DNA of 64,000 nucleotides, from positions 1 through 64,000 of the forward strand of contig NZ_FMDM01000008.1 in assembly GCF_900090105.1 (NCBI RefSeq). Reading direction: 5' to 3'. The DNA comes from Micromonospora humi. Its GTDB lineage: Bacteria; Actinomycetota; Actinomycetes; Mycobacteriales; Micromonosporaceae. This document shows positions 40,507 through 52,500 of the stretch, in pieces. Made by a program: the position numbers and the translations under genes. The notes under the pieces are model-generated. The model searched no databases. It was not told the origin of the DNA and saw only the letters and a program-made list of their open reading frames with translations. The first letter of the stretch is position 1. Each line of letters opens with the position of its first letter.

Positions 40507-43500
40507 ATGGCTGACAACGACACGCTTCGCGACTATCTGAAGCTGGTCACCACTGACCTGCACCGGGCGCGCCAGCGCCTGCGGGAGGTCGAGGACGGCG
40601 GCCGGGAACCCATCGCCATCATCGGGATGAGTTGCCGCTACCCCGGTGGTGCCGGCTCACCCGACGACCTGTGGGACCTGGTGGCGCAGGGGCGGGACGG
40701 GATCGGTCCGTTCCCGACCGACCGCGGCTGGGACCTCGGCCGCCTCTTCGACGCCGACCCGGACCGCCCGGCCAGCAGCTACGTGCGCGAGGGCGGCTTC
40801 ATCGACGGCGCCGGGGACTTCGACCCGGCGTTCTTCGGCATCTCGCCCCGCGAGGCGGTCGCGATGGACCCGCAGCAGCGGATCCTGCTGCAGTCCACCT
40901 GGGAGGCGATCGAGCGGGCCGGCATCGACCCGACGTCGCTGCGCGGCAGCCGCACCGGGGTCTTCGCCGGCACCAACGACCAGAACTACCTCGCGCTGTT
41001 CGGCAACGCCGGCTCGGACAGCGAGGGCTACCTGCTCACCGGCGGCGCCACCGCCGTCGTGTCCGGCCGGATCTCCTACGTGCTGGGCCTGGAAGGCCCG
41101 GCGCTCACCGTGGACACCGCGTGCTCCTCGTCCCTCGTCGCGTTGCACCTGGCGTGCCAGTCGCTGCGGCAGAACGAGTGCTCCCTCGCGATCGCCGGCG
41201 GTGTCACGGTGATGGCCACCCCCGGCGTGTTCACCGAGTTCAGCCGCCAGCGCGGCCTGGCCGGCGACGGCCGCTGCAAGTCGTTCGCCGAGGCCGCCGA
41301 CGGCACCGGCTGGTCCGAGGGCGTCGGCGTGCTTCTGGTCGAACGGCTCTCCGAGGCGCAACGCCTCGGCCACCCGATCCTCGCGGTGGTGCGGGGCAGC
41401 GCGGTCAACCAGGACGGGGCGTCCAACGGGCTGACCGCCCCGAACGGCCCCGCCCAGCAGCGGGTGATCCTGGAGGCGCTCACCAACGCCGGGCTCACCC
41501 CCGCCGACGTCGACGCGGTCGAGGGCCACGGCACCGGCACCACCCTCGGCGACCCGATCGAGGCCCAGGCGCTGCTCGCCACGTACGGCCAGGACCGCAC
41601 CGGCGAGCCGCTCTACCTGGGGTCGGTCAAGTCGAACATCGGGCACCCGCAGGCCGCCGCCGGCGTCGCCGGCATCATCAAGATGGTCATGGCGCTGCGG
41701 CACGGCGTGCTGCCCGGCACCCTGCACCTCGACGAGCCGACCTCCCACGTCGACTGGGACGCCGGCCGCGTCGCCCTGCTGGCCGAGAGTCGGGACTGGC
41801 CGGAGACCGGCCACCCCCGCCGGGCCGGCGTCTCGTCGTTCGGGGTGAGCGGCACCAACGCGCACATCATCCTCGAACAGTCCCCGGCGCCGGCCGCCCC
41901 GGAGGCGGTCGAGGACACCGGGGGACCGGTGACGGTGCCGATCTCGGCGCGTACCGGCGAGGCGCTGCGCCGCCAGGCCGCCCGGCTGCGCGCCGCGGTG
42001 GACGCCGACCCCGCGATCCGGCCCGCCGACGTCGCCCACACGCTGGCCACCGCCCGGGCCGCGATGGCGCACCGGGCCGTCGTCCGGGCCGGCGACCGCG
42101 ACGAGCTGCTGGCCGCGCTGGCCGCGGTCGAGTCCGGCGCGGAGCACGACGGCGTCGTCCGCGGCACGACCCGCGACGGCAAGCTGGCCTTCCTCTTCAC
42201 CGGTCAGGGCGCCCAACGGATCGGCATGGGCACCGCCCTGGCCGCCGGGTTCCCGGTCTTCGCGGAGCACTTCGACGCGATCCGCGCCCGCTTCGACGGG
42301 CTCGCCGAGGCGCTCGGGTCCGAGGAGATCCACCAGACCGTCCACACGCAGGCCGCCCTCTTCGCCTTCGAGGTCGCGCTGGCCCGTCAGCTGGAGCACT
42401 GGGGCGTCGTCCCCGACCGGATGCTCGGCCACTCGGTGGGCGAGATCGCCGCCGCCCACGTGGCCGGCGTGCTCGACCTCGACGACGCCTGCACGCTCGT
42501 CGCCGCCCGAGGCCGGCTCATGCAGGCGCTCCCGGCCGGCGGCGCGATGCTGGCCGTGGCAGCCCCGGAGGCGGCGGTCCGCGCCGAGCTGGTCGACGGC
42601 GTGGACGTCGCCGCGGTCAACGGCCCGGCCGCCGTGGTGGTCTCCGGCGACGCCGACGCGATCGACGAGCTGGACGCCCGGTGGCGGGAGCGGGGCTGGC
42701 AGACCAAGCGGCTGCGCGTCTCGCACGCCTTCCACTCGCCGCGCATGGACGCCATGCTCGACGAGTTCCGGGCGGTGGCCGAGGGACTGACGTACGCCGC
42801 GCCGCGTGTCCCGGTGGTGTCCAACCTGACCGGTGAGCCGGTCGACCGGATGGACGCCGACCACTGGGTCCGGCACGTGCGCGGCACGGTCCGCTTCGCC
42901 GACGGGCTGGCCTGGCTGCGCGGGCGGGAGACCACCGCGTACCTGGAGATCGGCCCGGACGGTCCGCTCACCGCGCTCGCCGCCGAGCAGCTGGACGACG
43001 TCACCGCCGTCGCCACCCAGCGCCGCGACCGCCCCGAGGCCGCGACGCTGTGGTCCGCGCTGGCCACCGCGTACACCGGCGGGGTGCCCGTCGACTGGAC
43101 CGCCGTCGACGGCGCGGCCGGCCGGACCGTCGCGCTGCCCACCTACCCGTTCGCGCGGCAGCGCTTCTGGCCGAAGCCGGCGCCGGGCTGGGGCGACGTC
43201 GGGGCCGCCGGCCTGGGCGTGACCGGCCACCCGCTGCTCGGCGCCGGCGTCATGCTGGCCGGCGGCGACGAGGCGCTGTTCACCGGCCGGCTGTCGGTGG
43301 CCAGCCATCCGGCGCTCGCCGACCACGTGGTGCTCGGCCGGGTCGTGCTGCCCGGCACCGCGCTGGCCGAGGCCGCCGTGCGGGCCGGCGACCAGGTCGG
43401 CTGCGGTGTCGTGCAGGAGCTGGTGCTCCAGGCGCCGCTGGTCGTGCCGGCCGACGCGGCCGTGCAGGTGCAGGTGCTGGTGGGCGCGGCGGACGCGGAG

Positions 43501-46500
43501 GGCCGCCGGGACGTCACCGTCCACTCCCGGGTGGCGGGCGCGGCGGCCGACGGCTGGCCCGAGGAGCCGTGGACCGTGCACGCGACCGGCGTGCTCGCCC
43601 CGGCCGCGACGGCCACCCCGCCGCCGGCGGCGCCGGCCTGGCCACCGGCCGACGCCGAGCCGGTCGACGTGGCCGCGCTCTACGCGGGCTTCGACGCCGC
43701 CGGCCTGGCCTACGGCCCGGTCTTCCGGGGCATCCGGTCGGCCTGGCGGTCCGGCGACGAGATCCTCGCCGAGCTGCGCCTGCCGGCGGGCGAGGAGTCC
43801 GACGCCCGCCGCTACGGTGTGCACCCGGCCCTGTTCGACGCCGGCCTGCAGGCGCTGGCCGCCCGGGCGACGGCCGCGGACGGCTTCACCGGTCTCCCGT
43901 TCTCCTTCACCGGGGTCACCCTGCGGGCCACCGGCGCGACCACGCTGCGGGTCCGGCTTGTCCCGGACGGCGTGGACGCGGTCCGGCTGGACGCCTACGA
44001 CGACACCGGCGCGCCCGTGCTCACCGTCGACCGGGTGCTGCTGCGCCCGATCGCCGGGGCGCAGTTCGCCACCCGGGTCACCGGCGCGGCGGCGCTGCTG
44101 CGGTTGGCCTGGTCCCCGCTGGCCGCCGAGGACACCCCGGCACCCCGCTGGGCCCAGCTCGACGGCGACCCGATCGGCGCCGGCGTTCCGGTCGGCGGCG
44201 ACGCCGACGTCCTGCTGGTCCCGGTGGTCGGGTACACGCCGACCGCCGAGGGGGTCCGCGCCGCCACCACGCGCACGCTCGACCTGCTCGCCCGCCTCCG
44301 GGGGAGCGCGAGCCGCCTGGTCGTGGTGACCCGGGGAGCCGTCGCGGCCGAGCCGGGCGACCGGGTCACCGACCTGGCCGGCGCGGCCGTCTGGGGACTC
44401 GTCCGGTCGGCCCAGGCCGAGGACCCGGGCAGCGTCGTGCTGGTCGACCTGCCCGGCGGCCCGCTGGTCGCGCCCGACCCGCTGCCCGCCCTCGCGGCCG
44501 GGCTGGCCACCGGCGAGCCGCAACTGGCGATCCGGACCACCGGCCTGTACCGGGCCCGGCTGCGCCGGGTGGAGCCGGCCGCCGACCTCGTCCCGCCCGC
44601 CGGGACCGACCACTGGCGGCTCGCGCTGCCCGAGAACGGCACGCTCGACCAGCTCGCGCTCGTGCCGTCCGGCGCGGACGCGCCGCTGGCCCCCGGCCAG
44701 GTCCGCCTCTCGGTGCGCGCCGCCGGGCTGAACTTCCGCGACGTGCTGGCCGCGCTCGGCATGTACCCGGGCCGCGTCGACCTCGGCGCCGAGGTCGCCG
44801 GCGTGGTCCTGGAGGTCGCGCCGGACGTCGCCGCGCTGCGCCCCGGCGACCGCGTGTTCGGGCTCTGCCCCGCGTCGTTCGGCCCGGTCGCGGTGGCCGA
44901 CCACCGGGTGCTCGCGCCGATGCCCGAGCGGTGGACGTTCGCCGAGGCGGCGTCCGTGCCGATCGTCTACGGCACCGCCCTGTACGGCCTGCACGACCTG
45001 GGCGCGCTCACCGCCGGCCGGTCGGTGCTGATCCACGCCGCGACCGGCGGCGTCGGCCTGGCCGCCGTGCAACTCGCCCAGCACCTCGGCGCCGAGGTCT
45101 TCGCCACCGCGAGCCCGGCGAAGTGGGACGTGCTGCGCGGGCTGGGCCTGGACGACGCGCACATCGCGTCGTCGCGGGACCTCGGCTTCGAGGCCGCGTT
45201 CGAGGGCGTCGACGTGGTGCTGAACAGCCTGGCCGGCGAGTTCGTGGACGCCTCGCTGCGGCTGCTGGCCGGCGGCGGCACGTTCGTCGAGATGGGCAAG
45301 AGCGACGTGCGCGACCCGGCGGCGGTGACCGCCGCCCACCCGGGCGTCACCTACCGCGCCTTCGACCTCATCGACGCCGGGCCGGCCCGGATCCGGGAGA
45401 TCCTCGGCCGGCTGGTGGAGTTGTTCGCCGACGGCAGCCTGCGCCTGTCGCCGGTGCACGCCTGGGACGTCCGCCGGGCGCCCGAGGCGTTCCGACACGT
45501 CAGCCAGGCGCGGCACGTCGGCAAGGTGGTGCTCACCGTGCCCCGGCCGCTCGACCCGGCCGGCACGGTCCTGATCACCGGCGGCACCGGCCGGCTCGGC
45601 ACCCTGGTCGCCCGGCACCTGGCCGCCGAGCACGGCGTCCGGCACCTGATCCTGGCCAGCCGGCGTGGACCCGGGGCGGTCGACCCGGGCGACGGCGTGC
45701 CGACCGGCGCCGAGGTGGTCGCCTGCGACGTGGCCGACCGGTCCGCCCTTGCCGCCCTGATCGACGGCATCCCCGCCGACCGGCCGCTGACCGGCGTCTT
45801 CCACGTCGCCGGCGTGCTCGACGACGGGGTCGTGTCCGCGCTGACCCCGGAGCGGCTGGACACCGTGCTGCGGCCCAAGGGCGACGCCGCCCTGCACCTG
45901 GACGAGCTGACCCGCGGCCTCGACCTCGCCGCCTTCGTCGTCTTCTCGGCGCTGGCCGGCACCGTCGGCAGCGCCGGGCAGGCCGGCTACGCCGCCGCCA
46001 ACCACCTGCTCGACGCGCTCGTGCTCCGACGCCGCGCGGCCGGCCTGCCCGCCCAGGCGCTGGCCTGGGGTCCGTGGTCCGGCGGCGGCATGGTCGGGCA
46101 GCTCACCGACGGTGACCGGGCGCGCCTGGCCGCCGCCGGCTTCCCGCCGCTGACCGAGGCCGACGGACTCGCGCTGCTGGACGCCGCGCTCGCCGCCGCC
46201 GCACCGGCGCTGGTACCGACCGGGTTCGACCCGGCCGCGCTCTCCGCCCGCGCCGCCGACCTGCCCGCCGTACTGACCGAGCTGGCCCGCGCCCCGCAGC
46301 GCCGGGCGGCCGGCACCGGCCGCGACGCCGATCGGCCCCGGCTCGACCGGGCCGCCCTGCTGGAGCAGGTACGCGCCGACGCCGCCACGGTGCTCGGCCT
46401 GCCCGGCCCGCAGGCGGTCGAGCCGGACCGGCCGTTCAAGGAGATCGGCTTCGACTCGCTGACCTCGATCGAGCTGCGCAACCGGCTGCGCGCCGTGCTC

Positions 46501-49500
46501 GGCACGCGGCTGCCCGCCACGCTCGTGTTCGACCACCCGACCCCGGCGGCCGTCGCCGCCTTCCTCGACGCCGAACTGGGCGGGACCGCCGCCGAGTCGC
46601 CCGTTGTCACCCCGGTGCCGGTCGACCGGCCGGCCGACGACCCGATCGCCATCGTGGGCATGGGCTGCCGGTTCCCGGGCGGGGCGGACACCCCCGACGC
46701 GCTGTGGCGCATCGTCGCCGGCGGCGTCGACGCGGTCGACGCGTTCCCGGCCGACCGCGGCTGGCACGTCGAGCACCTCTTCGAGCCCGGCACCTCGTAC
46801 ACCTTCGAGGGTGGCTTCGTCGACGGCGTGGCCGACTTCGACGCCGGGTTCTTCGCGATCAGCCCCCGCGAGGCGGTGACCATGGACCCGCAGCAGCGGC
46901 TGCTGCTGGAGACGTCCTGGGAGGCGTTCGAGCGGGCCGGCATCGACCCGGAGACGCTGCGCGGCAGCCGTACCGGCGTCTACGTGGGCGCCGCCACCAC
47001 CGGCTACGGCGTCGGCGACCTGCGGCTACCCGAGGGCTCCGAACCGCACCTGCTCACCGGCACGGCGACGAGCGTGGTCGCCGGCCGGATCTCCTACACG
47101 TTCGGCCTGGAGGGCCCGGCGGTCACCGTGGACACCGCCTGCTCGTCCTCGCTGGTGGCGCTGCACCTGGCGGCCGAGGCGCTGCGGCACGGCGAGTGCG
47201 ACCTGGCGATCGCCGGCGGCGCCACCGTGATGACCACCCCCGGGATGTTCGTCGACAGCAGCCGCGGCGGCGCGCTCGCCCCGGACGGGCGGTGCAAGGC
47301 GTTCGCCGACGGCGCCGACGGCACCGGCTGGGGCGAGGGCGCCGGCGTGGTGCTGATCGAGCGGCTCAGCGACGCCCGCCGCCACGGGCACCCGGTCCTG
47401 GCGCTGGTCGCCGGGTCGGCGGTCAACCACGACGGGGCCAGCAACGGGCTCACCGCCCCGAACGGGCCGTCGCAGCAGCGGGTCATCGCCGCCGCGCTGC
47501 GGCACGCCGGCCTCACCGCCGCCGACGTGGACGCGGTGGAGGCGCACGGCACCGGCACCGCCCTCGGCGACCCGATCGAGGCGCAGGCGCTGCTGGCCAC
47601 GTACGGCCGGGACCGCGCCGACGACGCCCCGCTCCGACTGGGCTCGATCAAGTCGAACATCGGGCACACCCAGTCCGCGGCGGGCGTCGCGGGGATCATC
47701 AAGATGGTGCTGGCGCTGCGGCACGGGCTGCTGCCCGCCACCCTGCACGTCGACCGCCCCTCGGCGCACGTCGACTGGTCGGCGGGCGGCGTCCGGCTGC
47801 TCACCGAGCCGGTGCCGTGGCCCGCCGCCGACCGGGTCCGCCGGGCCGGCGTGTCCTCGTTCGGCATGAGCGGCACCAACGCCCACGTGATCATCGAGCA
47901 GGCCCCGGCGGGCGCCGGGTCCACTGTCGACCGGGCCGGTGGCCCGTGGCTGCTCTCGGCCCGCACCGCCAAGGCCCTGCGGGCGCAGGCCGAGCGGCTG
48001 CGCGCCCACCTCGACGCCGAGCCCGACTGGCGGCCGGACGACGTGGCGTACGCGTTGAGCACCACCCGGGGCCGGTTGCCGCACCGCGCGGTGCTGTTCG
48101 CCGACGACCGGGACGGCTACGCCGGACTGCTCGACGCGCTCGCCGCCGACAGCGGCGCGCCCGGCCTGGTCCGGGGCGTCGCCGGTGCCGGCGGCAAGGT
48201 CGCCTTCGTCTTCCCCGGCCAGGGCCCGCAGTGGCTCGGCATGGCCGAGGGGCTGCTGGCGTCCTCGCCGGTCTTCCGCGCCTCGGTCGAGGCCTGCGAC
48301 GCGGTGCTGCGTCCCCGGCTCGGCTGGTCGGTGGCCGACGTGCTGCGCGGCGCCGACCCGCAGCGGTCGCTCGACGACGTCGCGGTGGTCCAGCCCGCCC
48401 TGTTCGCCACCATGATCTCGCTGGCCGAGCTGTGGCGCGCCGAGGGCGTCGAGCCGGCCGCCGTGGTCGGCCATTCCCAGGGCGAGGTGGCCGCCGCCTA
48501 CCTGGCCGGTGGCCTGACCCTGGACGACGCCGCCACGGTGATCGCCGTGCGCAGCCGACTGCTGGCCGAGCGGGGCGCCCAGATCGCCGGCGCGATGGTC
48601 GCGGTGTCGCTGCCCGCCGCCGACGTCGAGGCCCGGCTCGCCGACTACCCCGGCCTGGACGTCGTCGCCGTCAACGGTCCCCGGACCGTCTCGGTGGCCG
48701 GCGATCCGGAGACCGCCGACCGGCTGTTCGCCGACCTGACCGCCGAGGGCGTCCGGGTCCGCAAGATCCGCATTCCCGGCGCGGCCCACTCCTGGCACAT
48801 GGACGTGCTGCGCGAGCCGGTGCTGGCCGAGCTGGCCGGCATCGCGCCCCGCGCCGGCGACGGCCCGGTGTTCTACTCGACCGTCACCGGCGGGCCGGTG
48901 GACACCGCCGACCTCGACGCGGCGTACTGGTACCGCAACATCCGGCAGACGGTGCGCTTCGCCGACGCGGTGCGGCAACTGCTGCGCGACGGGCACACCG
49001 TCTTCGTCGAGGCGAGCACCCACCCGGTGCTGGTGCACGCGGTGCAGGACGCCGCCGAGGACGCGAACGTCGAGGCGGTCGCCGTCGGGTCGCTGCGCCG
49101 CGAGGAGGGCGGCCTGGACCGCTTCCGCGCCTCGGTCGCCGAGGCGTACGCCCGGGGCGCCCGGTTCGACTGGACCGCGCTGCCCGCGCGGGCCGACGGC
49201 GCCGCGCCGCCGGTGCCGCTGCCCACGTACGCCTTCCAGCACCAGCGTTTCTGGCTCGAGCCGAACCCCGCGCCGGCCTCCACGGGCACCGCGCAGGACG
49301 CCGCCGAGGCCGGGTTCTGGGACGCGGTGGAACGCTCCGACCTGGCCCCGCTGATCGAGGCGCTCGGCGCCGACGGCGCCGACCGGATCGCCCCGGTGCT
49401 GCCGGTGCTGGCCTCCTGGCGGTCGCGGGAGCAGCGCCGCCGGACCGTCGACGGCTGGCGTTACCGCGTCGAGTGGCGACCGGCGCCGACCGGTGGCCCG

Positions 49501-52500
49501 GCCACGCTGTCCGGCCGCTGGCTGCTCGTCGCCCCGGACGGGGAACCGACGGCCGAAGAGATCGGCCGCCTGCTCACCGCGCACGGCGCCGAGGTGGTCA
49601 CCGACGTCGACACGACGGACCTCGCCGGCATCGTGTCGCTGCTGGCGCTGGACGAGACCCCGCACCCGGACCGGCCGGACGTCACCCGCGGCACCGTCGG
49701 CAACCTGGCCCTGGTGCAGGAGCACGCCCGCGCGGACCGGGACGCGCCACTGTGGATCGTGACCCGGGGCGCGGTCAGCGTCTCCCCGGCCGACCGGATC
49801 ACCGGCGCCACCCAGGCCCAGAGCTGGGGCCTGGGCCTGGTGGCCAGCCTGGAACAGCCCGACCGCGTCGGCGGCCTGATCGACCTGCCGCCGGAGATCG
49901 ACGCCCGCGCGGCCGGCCGGATCGCCGCCGCGCTCGCCGGAATCGGCGACGAGGACCAACTGGCGGTCCGCGCCTCCGGCGTCCTGGCCCGGCGGATGGT
50001 GCGCGCCGCGCCGAACCCGAACCGCCGGCCCGCGCCGAGCCTGCGCGGCACGGTGCTGGTCACCGGCGGCACCGGCACCATCGGCGCCCACGTCGCCCGC
50101 CGGCTGGCCACCGCCGGCGCGCAGCGGCTGCTCCTGACCAGCCGCCGGGGCCCCGACGCGCCCGGCGCGGCGGAGCTGGCCGCAGAGCTCACCGAACTCG
50201 GCGCGCGGGTGCGGATCGTCGCCTGCGACGTGGCCGACCGCGACGCGCTGGCCGCGCTGCTCGCCGGCGTCGACGACACCGCCCCGCTGACCGCCGTCTT
50301 CCACGCCGCCGGGGTCGCCCAGTCCACACCGATCACCGACATCGACCCGGCCGAGCTGGCCGCCACCGTACGCGGCAAGGCGACCGGCGCCCGCAACCTC
50401 GACGAGCTGGCCGGCGACGACCTGGAGGCGTTCGTCGTCTTCTCCTCCGGCGCGAGCGTCTGGGGCGGCGGCGGCCAGGCCGCGTACGCCGCCGGCAACG
50501 CCTACCTCGACGCGCTCTGCCGGCAGCGGCACGAGCGCGGGCAGCCCGCGCTGGCGGTCTCCTGGGGCGGCTGGGAGGGCAGCGGGATGGCCACCGCCGA
50601 CGCGGTCGCCCAGCTCGCCCGGCGCGGCCTGCGCCCGATGCCGCCGCAGCTCGCCCTGGCCGCGCTCGACCAGGCGATGGGCGAGCCGGAACCACACCTC
50701 ACCGTCGCCGACATCGACTGGGAGCGCTTCGCGCCCAGCTACACCGCCGCCCGCCCGCGACCGCTCATCGACGAGATCCCGGAGGCCCGCGCCGGACGCG
50801 AGGCGGACCGGCCGGACGGCGCCGACGGCGAGACCGGCGAGTTCGCGGCCCGACTGACCGCGCTGCCGGCCGGCGAGCGCAAGCGGTTCCTCCAGGACCT
50901 GGTGCGCAACCTGGCCGCCGACACGCTCGGGCACACCGGGGTGGAGGAGATCGCACCCAACCGCGCCTTCCGGGAGCTGGGCTTCGACTCGGTCACCGCG
51001 GTCGACGTCCGCAACAAGCTGCGCGCCGCCACCGGCCTCCAACTGCCCACCACGCTCATCTTCGACTACCCGACCCCGGCGCTGCTCGCCGAGCACCTGC
51101 GCGCCGAGCTGCTCGGCGAGGCGCCGGCCGAGACCGTCGTGGCGGCCGCCAACGGCGCCGACGAGCCGATCGCCATCGTGGGGATGAGCTGCCGGTACGC
51201 CGGCGGCGTGCGGACCCCGGAGGAGCTGTGGGAGCTGGTGGTCAACGGCGTCGACGCGGTCGACCGGTTCCCCGACGACCGCGGCTGGGACCTCGACGCG
51301 CTCTACGACCCGGACCCCGACGCGCTCGGCGCCTCCTACGTCCGCGAGGGCGCGTTCATCTACGACGCCGGTGACTTCGACGCCGGGTTCTTCAGCATCA
51401 GCCCGCGCGAGGCGCTCGCCATGGACCCGCAGCAGCGGATCCTGCTGGAGACGTCCTGGGAGGCGATCGAGCGCGGCGGGATCAACCCGCAGACGCTGGC
51501 CCGCAGCCGCACCGGCGTCTTCGTCGGCACCTCGTTCCAGGGCTACGGCATGGGCGCGCACCTGGGCCTCGGCGCCACCGAGGGCTTCTTCCTGGCCGGC
51601 ACCGGCACCGCCGCCGTCTCCGGCCGGGTGGCCTACGGGCTCGGGCTGGAGGGCCCGGCCGTCACCGTGGACACCGCCTGCTCATCGTCGCTGGTGGCGC
51701 TGCACCTGGGCGCCCAGGCGCTGCGGCAGGGCGAGTGCGACCTCGCGCTGGCCGGCGGCGTCGCCGTGCTGCCCACCCCGACCTCGTTCACCGAGTTCAG
51801 CCGCCAGCGCGGCCTGGCCCCGGACGGCCGCTGCAAGCCGTTCGCGGCGGCCGCCGACGGCACCGGCTGGGGCGAGGGCGCGGGCGTCGTCCTGCTGGAG
51901 CGCCTCTCCGACGCGATCCGCAACGGGCACCCGGTGCTCGCGGTGGTCGCCGCCACCGCGACCAACCAGGACGGCGCCTCCAACGGCCTGACCGCCCCCA
52001 ACGGCCCCTCCCAGCAGCGGGTGATCGCGCAGACGCTGGCCAACGCCGGCCTGGAGCCGGCCGACGTCGACCTGGTCGAGGCGCACGGCACCGGCACCAC
52101 GCTCGGCGACCCGATCGAGGCCCAGGCCATCATCGCGACGTACGGGCAGAACCGGCCGGACGACCGTCCGCTCTGGCTCGGCTCGGTGAAGTCCAACATC
52201 GGGCACACCCAGTCCGCGGCCGGCGTGGCCGGTGTGATCAAGGCGGTGATGGCCGTCCGGCACGGCGTGCTGCCGCCGAGCCTGCACGTCGACGAGCCCA
52301 CCCCGCACGTCGACTGGGCACGCGGCGCGGTCCGGCTGCTGACCGAGGGACGGCCGTGGCCGTCCGGCGGCGGCCCACGCCGGGCCGGCATCTCGTCGTT
52401 CGGCGGCACCGGCACCAACGCGCACGCCATCGTCGAGCAGGCCCCGGAGCCCACCGGGACCGACGCCGGCGCGCCGGCGTCCCCGGCGCCGCTGGCCTGG

